In this document: piece by piece, positions 16,696 to 26,097 of the stretch | Layout of the letters: every line of letters begins with the position of its first letter | Position numbering within the stretch: the first letter of the stretch is position 1 | NCBI GenBank assembly: GCA_025934105.1 | Contig: JAICYS010000028.1 | Location: forward strand, 1 to 34,674 | Direction: 5' to 3' | DNA length: 34,674 nucleotides | Origin: Myxococcota bacterium | GTDB lineage: Bacteria > Myxococcota_A > Polyangia > Fen-1088 | Notes under the pieces: model-generated | What the model was told of the DNA's origin: nothing | Database searches by the model: none | Seen by the model: the letters and a program-made list of their open reading frames with translations, nothing else | Translations under genes and position numbers: made by a program

Positions 16696-16722
16696 GCGCC
16701 GGCGCGGGGGCCGCGCGGCGCT
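16695..16722. terminator. Strong two-part hairpin between convergent genes
   Basis: AGCGCCG (16695-16701) pairs with CGGCGCT (16716-16722), and inside it CGCGG (16703-16707) pairs with CCGCG (16711-16715) around a GGG loop; G16702 is bulged. The hairpin overlaps the last base of the oxygenase stop codon and the stop codon of the convergent DUF1552 gene, so it can serve both. There is no U-tract. Confidence 0.55.
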
Positions 16723-18310
16723 ACGTCGAGAACACCCCGGGCAGCGGGCCGGTGTACTGGCTCTGCGCCCCCAGGCTGTTCATGGTCACGCCGAACACGG
16801 GCGCCATGGCCAGCCAGAGGTCGTTGTACGGACGGTTGCCGCTCTTCCCATCGCGCGTCGGCAGCGATCCGCCCGACACCTTCAGGTAGGTGCCCCCGTT
16901 CACCTTCGTGTTCTTCCCGCCGAACACGATGAGCGGCATGTTGGTCTGGTCGTGGTCCCAGGCCCGGCCGACCTCGGTGATGTAGACGATGACGGTGTTG
17001 TCGATCAGCATGTTGCCGTCGACGTCGGGCGTGGTGGCGAACTCTTGAATGATGTTGGCGTTGGCCTGTGAATAGAACTCGTTGATCTGATTCAGCCAAC
17101 CCTGCGTCATCGAGTTGGTCGTGTGGCTGGGCGGATGGTGAGGCGTCGACTGCGGGCTCCCCTGGATGGTCGCCCCCTGGAACGAGCCCGGAAAGACCAC
17201 CCAGTTCGTGCCGGCCGACCACATGAACGTGGCAACCCGCACCAGGTCGCACTGAAACGCCGCCTTGATCAGGCGAAGCTGCGCCAGCCCCAGGTCGTAG
17301 TGCGGGTGGCTGGAGGGCTGGTTGGGAACGTAATAGTCGACCCCCGCCAGGCTGGTCGAGACGCCGTTCGACGTCTGCGTGCCGCTCTCGCTGTTCATGA
17401 AGCTGGGAGGCGCGGTCGGCTTCGTGCAGGTCGCCCCGCCGCCGCTGCCGCCCATGCCGCCGCCGTACGTGCCCTGCAAGCTCTTCTGGAGCTGGTTGAT
17501 CGCGTCCGCGTGGGCGGTGATCTTGTCCTTCTCGCTGGCCGGCACCAGCGCCTGCAGCCGCTGCAGATCGCTCTGCAGATAGCTGACCACGCTCATCTTT
17601 TGCGACAGGATGTTTGCGTTGTTGCCGCTGCTGCCCCCGCTGCCGGTCATCCCGCCGCCGAAGATCCGGTTGAAGGTGCCCAGGCAGTCGGTCACAGGCG
17701 CCAGAGGCTGGCGGGCCGAGGCCGGGTCGGAGACGCCGGACTTGGGCGCCAGATACGACAGCGTTCGCGGCGCGACCTCGTTGCGGTCCGAGCGAACGTC
17801 CGCCGCCAGCTGCAACGAACCGAACGGCGTCGGATTGGACGTGTTCGGGCCGCCCAGCACCGCCGACTTCTGCAGGAACAGCTGATCGATGGACGGTCCG
17901 CCCGCGCAGTGGTCCTGCTGGCTGGTGCTTCCCAGCGTGGGAACACCGGTCATGATGGCGACCATGCCGCCTTCGTGGGTATTCTGTCCGCCGTGATTGC
18001 CGGTGGTGTCCTTGCCGCTGGTGGCGGTGACGACGTTGAGGCCGTCGATCATGCACATGTACTTCTGCACCGGCGCGAACGGGGCCGTCTCGGTCGGCAG
18101 CGTGAAGCTGGTGGTCGTCGCCGACGCGTTCGGCCGCCAGCCGCTGAGGTCAGGCGTCGCGCCCAGCGGGTGGTGAAGGATGAGCAGCCGCAACGGCGCG
18201 GGGGCCCCGGCCGCGCGCGCCTCGATCGAACGCAGGAGCGGAACCAGCAAGGGCGCCGTACCGCCCAGTCCTCGAAGGAACGATCGGCGCGCGAACTTGT
18301 AAGACATCAT
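16721..18310 (-). CDS. DUF1552 family protein, Tat-exported
   Basis: 529 residues. The N-terminus MMSYKFARRSFLRGLGGTAP is a twin-arginine (Tat) signal of the kind usual in DUF1552 proteins. The body has the family's features: LRLLILHHPLGATPDLSGWRP soon after the signal, a conserved GGQNTHEGGM-type segment, and near the C-terminus VIVYITEVGRAWDHDQTNMP followed by VFGGKNTKVNGG. The fold is thought to resemble sulfatase/alkaline-phosphatase-like enzymes, but no activity has been shown to my knowledge. Long Gly/Ser stretches (GGGMTGSGGSSGNN and GGGMGGSGGG) interrupt it. The start overlaps the DUF1592 stop as ATGA, with GGGAGG 6 bases upstream, so the two proteins are coupled and probably work together in the periplasm. 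Confidence 0.9.
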   Translation of the reverse strand: MMSYKFARRSFLRGLGGTAPLLVPLLRSIEARAAGAPAPLRLLILHHPLGATPDLSGWRPNASATTTSFTLPTETAPFAPVQKYMCMIDGLNVVTATSGKDTTGNHGGQNTHEGGMVAIMTGVPTLGSTSQQDHCAGGPSIDQLFLQKSAVLGGPNTSNPTPFGSLQLAADVRSDRNEVAPRTLSYLAPKSGVSDPASARQPLAPVTDCLGTFNRIFGGGMTGSGGSSGNNANILSQKMSVVSYLQSDLQRLQALVPASEKDKITAHADAINQLQKSLQGTYGGGMGGSGGGATCTKPTAPPSFMNSESGTQTSNGVSTSLAGVDYYVPNQPSSHPHYDLGLAQLRLIKAAFQCDLVRVATFMWSAGTNWVVFPGSFQGATIQGSPQSTPHHPPSHTTNSMTQGWLNQINEFYSQANANIIQEFATTPDVDGNMLIDNTVIVYITEVGRAWDHDQTNMPLIVFGGKNTKVNGGTYLKVSGGSLPTRDGKSGNRPYNDLWLAMAPVFGVTMNSLGAQSQYTGPLPGVFST

Positions 18311-20184
18311 TTCGTGCCTCCCGTGCGTGCTCGGACGAAGTCGGAGACCAGCAGGCTCTCGAACAGACCCTTCACCGTCCCATCGTTCTGACCGCGCAAG
18401 GTGTTCAGCTCGCACGTGTTGTACGTGCCAATCTGGGACCCGACGGCGTACGACGTCATCTGCTGGACGGCGCAACCGGCGAACACGCCGCTCGAGACCA
18501 TGGCCTGCGCGAACGCCGGCGCGCCCGTCATGGACTGGCCCGCGAACGGCGAAGTGGGAACGAAGCTCACCGTGGGATCGATCTTGTTCCCCGCCTCGTC
18601 CACGGTCCGGTAGTTTCCGATCGGACCGAAGTTGAGCAACACGCGCGAGTAAGGATCCATTTGCGAGTGGCAGCCCTGGCAGGGCTGGAACTGCATCCGG
18701 GCGTCCGACAGAAGGACCTCGCTGTTACAGGCCGACAGCGGCGGATCGCTGGCCGACGCCGTCGGCGACTTGCAGGCCAGCACGTTCATGGCGCTGGGCG
18801 TGGACAGGTCGATGGGCCCCGGCAGCGGGTCGGCGCAGACGATCGAGTCGTGGATCAACCGCCCGCGCTTGACGATCGAGGTCACCGACGGGTCCGAGGC
18901 CGACCAGAGGAAAGCCGGCTGAGTCAAAAGGCCGCTGCGCCCCTGCGAGGCGGGCCAGGTGGCGGCGACGAACGTCGAGTCGCTGGTGGGCGCCTTGCCG
19001 TTCGCGTAGGTCAATCCGGGGTAGAGGGTCGCCAGGCGCTGGTTGACGTAGACGGTCTGCGAGGTCATGAGGTCGGCCAACTTCCCCGACCCATTCCCCC
19101 ACAGAATGCTGTTCACCCAATCCTGCGAGGCGGTCAGCAGGTCGCTCTCGATGGCCGTTTGATTCTGCTCCGAGGACGACAGCGAGGTGAACAGCGACGT
19201 GTCCTTCACCTTCGAGAACATCTGGTTCACGTTCAACCAGCTGAGGATGATGTTGGTGACGTTGGCCTGCACCGCCGGCACCGAGAACAGACGATCGATC
19301 TGCGTCATGATCCCGGACGCGCTCGACAGGCTGCCGCTGGAGGCCGCCTGTGTCAGCTGCGCGTCCGGCAGCGAGCCGAGCAGCGTGAAGCTGAGCTGGC
19401 TGGCCACTTCGTACGGCGTCAGCGTGGTGTTTGGGAAGTTGCCGCTGGCGTCCGCCGTCAGGGTGGTGGGCCCGAGCTCGGTCCGATACACGAACGAGCT
19501 GGAGAGAATGACCGCCTGGATCATGTTCTCGATGCCGGTCTTGTAGTCGGTCATCGCGCCCTGCGCGTAGACCTTCATCAGGTTCGGCACCTCGGTGGAA
19601 TCGAGGGGCCGCCGGTACGCCTTGGCCGCCAGCGTCTGGATGAAATTGGTCGCGCAGGTGGTCTGGGCCGACGCGGTGGTTCCGCTGCACGGCGCCAGCG
19701 ACGTGGTGACCGTGGAATCAATCTGGGTCAGCACGGTCTGCGACTGCTGATACATGTCCCAGAGCATCGGGGCGTCCACCTCCATCGTGGGATCCACGAT
19801 GAACGCGAACTGCGCCTCGCTCCCCTTGGACGTCAGATTGGGCGCGGCGGAGAGGCCCAGCAGGTCCTTGACCGCGGCTCCCCACTGAGCGGCCGAGAGC
19901 CGCCAAATGCGCCGGGTGACCGGAGCGAGCGGCGTGCACGCCGCCGAGCCACCGCTGCCGGACGCCGTCCCACCTGCCCCGGTGGTCGAGCCGCCGCCGG
20001 TCGACGATCCGGAGCCGCCGCTTCCAGGATTTCCGACCGAGGAGCCGGTGCCGGTCGAGCCGGAGCCCGTGCCGCCGGAACCGGCGTGAGGACCTAATTG
20101 GTCATCAATGTTTCCTTGGCAGCCGAAAGCCACCAGGCAGGCTGTCGTTACCACGAGACGGGCCCAACGATGCATGTTCTGCAT
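18307..20184 (-). CDS. DUF1592/DUF1588 family lipoprotein with one CxxCH motif
   Basis: 625 residues. A lipoprotein signal (RLVVTTACLVAFGC, C22) is followed by about 70 residues of Gly/Ser/Thr linker and then the domain series known from Planctomycetes and Myxococcota: DUF1587-like RRIWRLSAAQWGAAVKDLLG, DUF1595-like AYRRPLDSTEVPNLMKVY, DUF1592 with SSSFVYRTELG, and DUF1588/1585 with PCQGCHSQMDPYSRVLLNFG. The CQGCH motif, about 110 residues from the end, could bind one c-type haem. The function of the family is unknown; it is nearly always next to a DUF1552 gene, as here. I chose the ATG at 20184 because GGGAGG lies 5 bases upstream of it. A recognisable promoter lies 59 bases upstream. Confidence 0.9.
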   Translation of the reverse strand: MQNMHRWARLVVTTACLVAFGCQGNIDDQLGPHAGSGGTGSGSTGTGSSVGNPGSGGSGSSTGGGSTTGAGGTASGSGGSAACTPLAPVTRRIWRLSAAQWGAAVKDLLGLSAAPNLTSKGSEAQFAFIVDPTMEVDAPMLWDMYQQSQTVLTQIDSTVTTSLAPCSGTTASAQTTCATNFIQTLAAKAYRRPLDSTEVPNLMKVYAQGAMTDYKTGIENMIQAVILSSSFVYRTELGPTTLTADASGNFPNTTLTPYEVASQLSFTLLGSLPDAQLTQAASSGSLSSASGIMTQIDRLFSVPAVQANVTNIILSWLNVNQMFSKVKDTSLFTSLSSSEQNQTAIESDLLTASQDWVNSILWGNGSGKLADLMTSQTVYVNQRLATLYPGLTYANGKAPTSDSTFVAATWPASQGRSGLLTQPAFLWSASDPSVTSIVKRGRLIHDSIVCADPLPGPIDLSTPSAMNVLACKSPTASASDPPLSACNSEVLLSDARMQFQPCQGCHSQMDPYSRVLLNFGPIGNYRTVDEAGNKIDPTVSFVPTSPFAGQSMTGAPAFAQAMVSSGVFAGCAVQQMTSYAVGSQIGTYNTCELNTLRGQNDGTVKGLFESLLVSDFVRARTGGTK

Positions 20185-20242
20185 TCCTGCCTCCCGATCG
20201 AGCACGTCAATAACTTGTTTCTGGACGTCCCTGCAATGGCTA

Positions 20243-20271
20243 TTTTTAAACAAACTTACTTTACTAATCAA
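20243..20271 (-). promoter_or_regulatory. Sigma-70-like promoter for the DUF1592-DUF1552 operon
   Basis: On the minus strand, TTGATT (20271-20266) and TAAAAA (20248-20243) are separated by exactly 17 bases, in an AT-rich island that stands out in this very GC-rich DNA. The start codon of the DUF1592 gene is 59 bases downstream. Each hexamer matches 4 of 6 consensus bases. The remaining gap up to the end of galT (20272-20370) holds nothing else I can identify apart from a short TTCCGC/GCGGAA stem at 20365-20381. Confidence 0.55.
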
Positions 20272-20370
20272 GTCCCGTCGAACCCCGTCGGGGGCCGGTC
20301 GGGCTGGTCACGGCTCTCTCTTCTCAAATACTGTCCGACAGCTCCGGATGTTTTATGAGATTCGTTCCGC

Positions 20371-21411
20371 TCACGGCGGAATTGCCGCCGCCAGCCCGCG
20401 GAGGCGCGACGCCGCTTGCTCCGGCGTCAGGTCCCGTTGAGGTTCGGCCAGCATTTCGTACCCCACCATGAACTTCTTCACGGTGGCAGATCGCAGCAGA
20501 GGTGGGTAAACGTGGGCGTGAAGCTGCCAGGGCTCCGGCGGCTGGTCGTCGAACGGCGCCCCGTGCCATCCCAAACAATAAGGGAGCGACACGTCGAAAA
20601 GTGTGTCGTATGCCGCCAACAGCCGGTGCAGCAAGCTGGCCAGCCCGTCCCGCTGCCCGGCGTCGAGGTCGCACAGCCGCGCGGTTCGCCGGCGCGGCAA
20701 CAGCAACGTCTCGAACGGCCAGACGGCCCAGAACGGGACGACGGCCAGGAACTCGTCGTTCTGGCAGACGACCCGCGCCGAGAGCCGCGTCTCGCGATCG
20801 GCGTAGTCGACCAGCAGCGGCGATCCCGCCGACGCCGCGTAGGCCCGCTGGTGGCGATCCTCGGCGGCGGCGTCGCTGGGCACCACGCTCGATGCCCAGA
20901 CCTGCCCGTGCGGGTGCGGGTTCGAACACCCCATCATGGGGCCCTTGTTCTCGAAGATCTGCACCCAGCGGTGGGTCTTGCCCAGCGCCGCCGTCTCGCC
21001 GGCCCAGGTGTCGATCACGGCGCGCGTCCCTGCCCGGTCCAGCTCGGCCAGCGTCAGATCGTGGCGGGGGCTAAAACAGATGACCCGGCACACGCCGCTC
21101 GTCGGCTCGGCCCGCAACAACGGGTCCGCGGCATCGGCGCCGGATTCGGCCCCGGCCGAAGCCGGCAGCAGCGCCGGGAAGTCGTTGTCGAACACGAACG
21201 TGCCCGCGTAGGGCGGGTTCACCGCGCCGCCGGCGCGCCGGTTGCCGGGGCAAAGGTAGCAGTCGGGATCGTGGGCCGGCCGCCGCGCGGGCGGGATCGG
21301 TTCGTTCTGCCCCTGCCACGGGCGTTGATTGCGGTGCGGTGAGACCAGCACCCATTCCCCGGTCAGCGGGTTGTACCGGCGATGCGGCTGGGCTTCCGGA
21401 TCGAACGACAT
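20371..21411 (-). CDS. galT: Galactose-1-phosphate uridylyltransferase GalT
   Basis: 346 residues, the normal length. GalT exchanges galactose-1-phosphate with UDP-glucose to give UDP-galactose and glucose-1-phosphate. The nucleophilic histidine is H168 in [11 protein letters not shown]. Zinc ligands are visible as C51 and C54 (DCYLCPGN) and H117 (SPRHDLT). The N-terminal [21 protein letters not shown]-type start and [17 protein letters not shown] near the end are hallmark GalT segments. It is the last gene of the leftward sugar operon, 16 bases after the galK stop, and has no clear ribosome-binding site of its own. Confidence 0.96.
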   Translation of the reverse strand: MSFDPEAQPHRRYNPLTGEWVLVSPHRNQRPWQGQNEPIPPARRPAHDPDCYLCPGNRRAGGAVNPPYAGTFVFDNDFPALLPASAGAESGADAADPLLRAEPTSGVCRVICFSPRHDLTLAELDRAGTRAVIDTWAGETAALGKTHRWVQIFENKGPMMGCSNPHPHGQVWASSVVPSDAAAEDRHQRAYAASAGSPLLVDYADRETRLSARVVCQNDEFLAVVPFWAVWPFETLLLPRRRTARLCDLDAGQRDGLASLLHRLLAAYDTLFDVSLPYCLGWHGAPFDDQPPEPWQLHAHVYPPLLRSATVKKFMVGYEMLAEPQRDLTPEQAASRLRGLAAAIPP

Positions 21412-21427
21412 CCGCGCGCTTCGCCGC

Positions 21428-22663
21428 TCAGGCCATGGCCGCCGGTTCGATCAGGCCGGCTCCGCGCGTCGGCCGCGACACGAAGGTCGTCGCGGTATTT
21501 CCGGTGCGCGCGGCGTAGTCGCGCTCGAGGCGCGTGGCCACTGTCTCGACGTGCTTCGAGCGAACCAGTGAAACGATGCAGCCGCCGAATCCGCCGCCCG
21601 TCATGCGCGCGCCCAGCACGCCGTTGGCCTCGCCGAGCTCGCGCGCGATGTCGACCAGCACGTCGAGTTCGGTCGAGCTGACCTCGAAGTCGTCGCGCAG
21701 CGACCGGTGGCTCTCGTACATGAGGGCGCCCACCTTCGCGAACTCGCAGGCCTCCAGGTGGCCGGCCGCGGCCAGGGTGCGCAGGTTCTCGGTCACCACG
21801 TGGCGCGCGCGCCGGCGCACGGTGGGGTCGGCGATCTTTCCGCTGGCCTCCACCATGTCGGGCGTCGCGTCGCGCAAGCTGGAGACGCCCAGCAGCCGGG
21901 CCGCGTCCGCGCACTCGCTGCGGCGGCGCGCGTAAAACCCGTCGGCCAGCGCGTGCTTCACGTTCGAGTTGCAGATCACGACCTCGACGTCCGGGTCGCC
22001 GAACGGGACCACGCGCACGTCCTGCGAGCCGCAATCGATGAGGAGCGCGCCCGTCTCGTCGCCGAGAACGGAGGTCAGCTGATCCATCATGCCGCAAGGG
22101 ACGCCCGCGAAGTCGTGCTCGGCCCGCTGGCAGAGCCGCGCCTTGTCCCACGGGTCCAGCCGCGCGCCGGTGGCCGCCTCCAGCAACGTGGCCGTCGCCA
22201 CCTCCAGCGCGGCGCTGCTGGACAGCCCGCCGCCGATCGGAACGTCGGACAAGATGACCGCGTTCAGCGACGGCGGCGCCAGCCCGCGCTGGCAAAAGGC
22301 GCTGACGATGCCGCGCAGGTAGTTGGCCCACGACGGCTCGCCGGGCGCGTCCGAGCCGTCCAGCCGGATGTCGACCGATCGGTCCAGCGCCGCGCTGTAC
22401 GCCTGCAGGCGGATTTCGGATCCCGCCGCCGGGCCGCCGGCGACCACCACGTGGCGATCGATGGCCAGCGGCAGCACGTAGCCGCCGTTGTAGTCGGTGT
22501 GCTCGCCGATCAGGTTGACGCGTCCGGGGGCCGCCACCACCCAGCGGGGAGCCGCGCCGAACCGATCGGAGAACAGGCGCGCCGCGGTCTTCGCCAGCCG
22601 AGGCGGCGGCGAAAGAGGCCGCGACGACATCCACGCGGGCAAATCTGCCGGTAACGAGCTCAC
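21428..22663 (-). CDS. galK: Galactokinase GalK
   Basis: 411 residues from a GTG that overlaps the preceding stop codon as GTGA. An ATG at 22630 is a possible alternative but lacks a ribosome-binding site. GalK phosphorylates galactose at C1 with ATP in the cytosol. GHMP-kinase motifs are intact: the galactokinase signature [15 protein letters not shown] at 47-61, the phosphate loop [15 protein letters not shown], and [11 protein letters not shown] near the C-terminus. [12 protein letters not shown] contains the catalytic Asp region. Together with galT it shows that the imported sugar, or its hydrolysis product, is galactose. Confidence 0.95.
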   Translation of the reverse strand: MSSLPADLPAWMSSRPLSPPPRLAKTAARLFSDRFGAAPRWVVAAPGRVNLIGEHTDYNGGYVLPLAIDRHVVVAGGPAAGSEIRLQAYSAALDRSVDIRLDGSDAPGEPSWANYLRGIVSAFCQRGLAPPSLNAVILSDVPIGGGLSSSAALEVATATLLEAATGARLDPWDKARLCQRAEHDFAGVPCGMMDQLTSVLGDETGALLIDCGSQDVRVVPFGDPDVEVVICNSNVKHALADGFYARRRSECADAARLLGVSSLRDATPDMVEASGKIADPTVRRRARHVVTENLRTLAAAGHLEACEFAKVGALMYESHRSLRDDFEVSSTELDVLVDIARELGEANGVLGARMTGGGFGGCIVSLVRSKHVETVATRLERDYAARTGNTATTFVSRPTRGAGLIEPAAMA

Positions 22664-23661
22664 CCCGGGTACCACACTTTCCGCGGATCGTCCGCTGCGC
22701 GCTGGTACGTCCAGGCCGACTCGACCATCTTGGCCAGGTCGTATCGGGGACGCCATCCCAGCAGGAATTTCGCCTTGGCGTTGTCCAGCCAGGTCGATTG
22801 ATAGGGCGTCTTGACGGGCACGCCTTCCAGCCCGCGCGTCCGGCCCAGGTAGGCGGCCAGCTCGCCGTAGTCGACCGGCTCGTCCATGCAGACGTTGAAC
22901 GTCTGGCCGCGCGCGGCCGGGTGGTCGACGGCCTTCAGGATCGCGTCGATCAGATCCTCGACGTGAACGAAGTTCCGCTTCACGGGCCGGCCGTCGGGGT
23001 CCAGCATCACGGGCACCGCGCCGCTTCGAACGTAACGATCGGCGGCCGCGGCGCCAACCAGGTCGCGCCAGCGGGGCCCGCCGAACACGTCCTCGCCGAA
23101 GGAGAGCTGATACTTGAAGTCGTCCTTCTCCATGATCCAGGGGGCGCGCAGGCAGCAGGCGTTCAACCCGTACTGGATGACGACCTGTTCCAGCAGCACC
23201 TCCTCCAGCACCTTCGACAGCGCATAGCAGCCGGGGTACGCCGAGTGCCGCTGGGTCTCGGTCACCGGGACGGGGTGCGGGTAGAAGAAGTGGCCCATCC
23301 CGGCGTCGCCGCCGATCAAGATGAACTGCCGGAACGTCGGGCTGACCCGGCAGGCTTCCAGCATCCAGAACATCCCCTTGATGGCGACGTCGATGATCGT
23401 GTCGGGCGTCTCCTTGCTGGTCGCCAGGTGCAGCACGTGCGTCACGCCGGCGATCGCGCGCTCGGCCACGCCGCGCTCTTCGATGGCGCCCGACACTACC
23501 TCCAGCCGCGGTTGCTCCGGCAGCTTGCGGTTGTGGCAGAGCGCCCGCAGCCGAAACCGCGAGAAGGCCGGCGCCGCCAGCAGGCGGGCGATGAAGGACT
23601 GGCCCACCTTGCCGGTCGCGCCCGTGACCAGCAGCAGAGGATGGTCGGCGGAGGCGGCCAC
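22660..23661 (-). CDS. NAD(P)-dependent epimerase/dehydratase (extended SDR)
   Basis: 333 residues from a GTG one base after the permease stop. It is an extended short-chain dehydrogenase: the Rossmann motif VTGATGKVG at 12-20, catalytic Y146 and K150 in CYALSK, and FILIGGDAG where other members carry the catalytic Ser/Thr. KRNFVHVEDLIDAIL and FNVCMDEPVDYGELAAYLG are typical of the sugar epimerase/dehydrogenase class. It differs from the GalE at 12.4 kb, lacking the SSTCATYG and YFNAAG blocks. Lying between the transporter and galK, it may oxidise or epimerise the imported sugar before the Leloir steps, for example as a galactose or uronate dehydrogenase. The substrate cannot be read from sequence. 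Confidence 0.85.
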   Translation of the reverse strand: MAASADHPLLLVTGATGKVGQSFIARLLAAPAFSRFRLRALCHNRKLPEQPRLEVVSGAIEERGVAERAIAGVTHVLHLATSKETPDTIIDVAIKGMFWMLEACRVSPTFRQFILIGGDAGMGHFFYPHPVPVTETQRHSAYPGCYALSKVLEEVLLEQVVIQYGLNACCLRAPWIMEKDDFKYQLSFGEDVFGGPRWRDLVGAAAADRYVRSGAVPVMLDPDGRPVKRNFVHVEDLIDAILKAVDHPAARGQTFNVCMDEPVDYGELAAYLGRTRGLEGVPVKTPYQSTWLDNAKAKFLLGWRPRYDLAKMVESAWTYQRAADDPRKVWYPG

Positions 23662-23662
23662 G

Positions 23663-24694
23663 TTACCGCGCCCTCTTGCGCGCCGAGGTCTTCTCGAACA
23701 CGCGATCCACGATCACGGCGGCCAGGATCACGCCGCCCGCGACCACGTTCTGCCACAGCGACTTGCCCACCAGGTTCACGGCGTTGAAGGTGATCTGCAT
23801 GATGCCGGCGCCGATGAGGACGCCGAACACGGAGCCCCGCCCGCCCAGGAGCGAGCAGCCGCCCAGCACCGCGGCCGCCACCGCGTGCAGCTCGTAGGCC
23901 GATCCCAGCGACGGCGTCGCGCTGGGCAGGTAGGCGACGTAAAGGACGCCGGCCACGCCGGACAGCCCCGCGCTGGCCACGTAGGTGGCCAGGCTGACCC
24001 AGCGGACCGGCACGCCCGACAGCCGCGCCGCCTCGGGGTTCGAGCCGATCGCGTAGCAATAGCGCCCGAACACCGACCGGTGCATCACGAACGCGGTGAG
24101 CGCGATGGCGATCAGCGCGAACCAGAAGGGCATGGGCAGCCCCAGCCCCACCCCTTCGCCCAGGAAGCGAAACCGGGGGAACTTCCCCTGAAACCCGATG
24201 TCCGTCCCGCCGGTCAGCACTTCGGCGATGCCGCGCAGGAGCAGCATCGAGCCCAACGTGACGACGAAGGGCTGGACGCCCAGCCAGGTGATCACCAGGC
24301 CCTGGGCGGCTCCGATGACCAGCGACAGGCCGAGCGCGATCGTCACCGCCGCGCCGATCCCCATCCCGGAGTACATCGTCAGGTAGCTGGTCGTGACCGC
24401 CGCGACGCAGATGATCGAGCCGACCGACAGATCGATGCCGCCGGCGATGATGACGACCGCCTCGCCCAGCGCGAACAGCGAGATGAGCGAGATGTGGCGG
24501 ATGGTGTTCCGCAGGTTGTCGCCGTCGAGGAAGATCGGGTTCAACACCGCCGTCAGGACGGCCAGGCCGATCATGACGGCCAGCATCGTCAGCTCTTTCT
24601 TGACGTGCGTGAGCCGCCCGGGAGCCGGCATGGCCGAGACCGCGCCCGGCAGGGGGTCGGGCCGCAAAGTAAGATCCGTCATTTGCGCGCTCAT
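23663..24694 (-). CDS. Sugar ABC transporter permease (RbsC/MglC type)
   Basis: 343 residues, hydrophobic, with about 8-10 membrane segments. It belongs to the BPD_transp_2 (branched-chain amino acid/ribose) permease family of the CUT2 sugar importers. EAVVIIAGGIDLSVGSI near residue 85 is the conserved family segment, and AVLGGCSLLGGRGSVFGVLIGA near residue 280 is the cytoplasmic loop region that contacts the ATPase. FGRYCYAIGSNPEAARLSGV is a further hallmark. The ATG overlaps the ATPase stop as ATGA. A single permease gene implies a homodimeric channel, as in RbsC. Confidence 0.94.
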   Translation of the reverse strand: MSAQMTDLTLRPDPLPGAVSAMPAPGRLTHVKKELTMLAVMIGLAVLTAVLNPIFLDGDNLRNTIRHISLISLFALGEAVVIIAGGIDLSVGSIICVAAVTTSYLTMYSGMGIGAAVTIALGLSLVIGAAQGLVITWLGVQPFVVTLGSMLLLRGIAEVLTGGTDIGFQGKFPRFRFLGEGVGLGLPMPFWFALIAIALTAFVMHRSVFGRYCYAIGSNPEAARLSGVPVRWVSLATYVASAGLSGVAGVLYVAYLPSATPSLGSAYELHAVAAAVLGGCSLLGGRGSVFGVLIGAGIMQITFNAVNLVGKSLWQNVVAGGVILAAVIVDRVFEKTSARKRAR

Positions 24695-26097
24695 GCGGTG
24701 GCGTACCTCAGGATGTTGGCGTCGGTGAGCTCGTCGCGGTCCAGCTCGCCACGGGCGGTGCCCTGCGCCAGGACGATGGCCCGGTGGCAGAGCGCCGCGA
24801 TCTCCTCGGCCTCCGAGCTGGAGACGATGATCCCCTTTCCGGCGGCGGCCAGCTCGCGCACCACGTCGTGGACGTCGCCCTTGGCGCGCACGTCCAGGCC
24901 GCGCGTCGGCTCGTCCAGCAGCAGCACGCTGGGATTGCGCGCCATCCATTTGCCGAGGACGATCTTCTGCTGGTTGCCGCCGGACAGACCGCCCGCCGGC
25001 TCGCCGGCCCGGAACCGAAACCGGTCGATGTAGGGACGCGCGATCCGCATCTCGTCCTCCAGCACGAACCGCTTCAGCGACGGCAGCGCCAGGTTGCGCT
25101 CGACCAGCATGCTCAGGATCAAGCCTTGCGAAGCGCGCTCCTCGGGCACCAGCGCGAACCCGGCCGCCATGGCGTCGCGCGGGTTGCGGATCCTGACCGG
25201 GCGGCCGCCCACCTGCACGGCCAGCTCGCAAGGCCGTACCCCGAACAGCTCGCGCAAGATGCTGCTGCGGCCGGCGCCGACCAGGCCGGCCAGCCCCAGG
25301 ATCTCGCCGGCCCGCAGGTCGAACGACACCCGGCCGCGCACCGACAGCAGCACCTTGGCCTGGGGCGGGGGCGGCGCCTTCTCGGAGACCTGGGTGCTGC
25401 CCGCCAGCAGGCCGACCAGCTTGTCGATGGTCGCCTCGCGGGTGGGCATCTCCGCCACCCGCTCGCCGTCGCGCAAGCAGACCACGCGATCGGTGATCTT
25501 CAGGACCTCGCGCAGCCGGTGCGAGATGTAGACGATGGCGATCCCGTTGCGCCGCAGCTCGTCCAGCAGCTCGAACAGCCGGCTGGCGTCGGTCTCGCTC
25601 AACGTGGCGGTGGGCTCGTCCAGCAGCAGGACCTTCGAATCCAGCGACAGCGCCCGGGCGATCTCGGTGCGCTGGCGCTGGCCGGGCGACAGCCAGCGCA
25701 GCGGCGTTCGCGGGTCGATGTCGCCGCCCACGCGGTCCAGCACCGCCTGGGCGCGGCTGTAGAGCGCGCGGCGATCGATGAGCCCGAGGCGGCGCGGCTC
25801 GTGCCCCAGCATGACGTTCGAACCCACGTCCAGGTCCTGCGCCTGGATCAGCTCCTGGCGCACCAGCGACAGGCCCAGCCGGATGGCGTGCGCCGGATCC
25901 TGCGGCGCCTGGCCGTTGATCGACACGCTGCCGGCGTCGGGGCGATGGATGCCGGCGGCGACCTTCATCAGGGTCGATTTGCCGGCGCCGTTGCCGCCCA
26001 GGAGGCCGACGATCTCGCCCGGCCCGACGGAGAAATCCACCCCGCGGAGCGCCCGCAGGCCGCCGAACGATTTTTCGACCCCGGTCAGCTCGAGCAT
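24691..26097 (-). CDS. Sugar ABC transporter ATPase with two nucleotide-binding domains (RbsA/MglA type)
   Basis: 468 residues with two fused ATPase domains, as usual for CUT2 monosaccharide importers. Domain 1: Walker A GGNGAGKST at 34-42, signature LSPGQRQR, Walker B VLLLDEPTA. Domain 2: a degenerate P-loop GLVGAGRSS, signature LSGGNQQK, Walker B VLLLDEPTRGLD. The lysine missing from the second P-loop is normal for this family. It is somewhat shorter than the usual 500 residues because the linker and domain 2 start (PPPPQAKVLLSVRGRVSFDL) are compact. The ATG shares its A with the stop of the binding-protein gene (TGATG). Energises import through the permease encoded next. Confidence 0.95.
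   Translation of the reverse strand: MLELTGVEKSFGGLRALRGVDFSVGPGEIVGLLGGNGAGKSTLMKVAAGIHRPDAGSVSINGQAPQDPAHAIRLGLSLVRQELIQAQDLDVGSNVMLGHEPRRLGLIDRRALYSRAQAVLDRVGGDIDPRTPLRWLSPGQRQRTEIARALSLDSKVLLLDEPTATLSETDASRLFELLDELRRNGIAIVYISHRLREVLKITDRVVCLRDGERVAEMPTREATIDKLVGLLAGSTQVSEKAPPPPQAKVLLSVRGRVSFDLRAGEILGLAGLVGAGRSSILRELFGVRPCELAVQVGGRPVRIRNPRDAMAAGFALVPEERASQGLILSMLVERNLALPSLKRFVLEDEMRIARPYIDRFRFRAGEPAGGLSGGNQQKIVLGKWMARNPSVLLLDEPTRGLDVRAKGDVHDVVRELAAAGKGIIVSSSEAEEIAALCHRAIVLAQGTARGELDRDELTDANILRYATA

Noticed and set aside
20324-20386. TTCCGC/GCGGAA stem after galT as a terminator
   Set aside because: Only 6 bp, overlaps the stop codon and lacks a U-tract on the minus strand.
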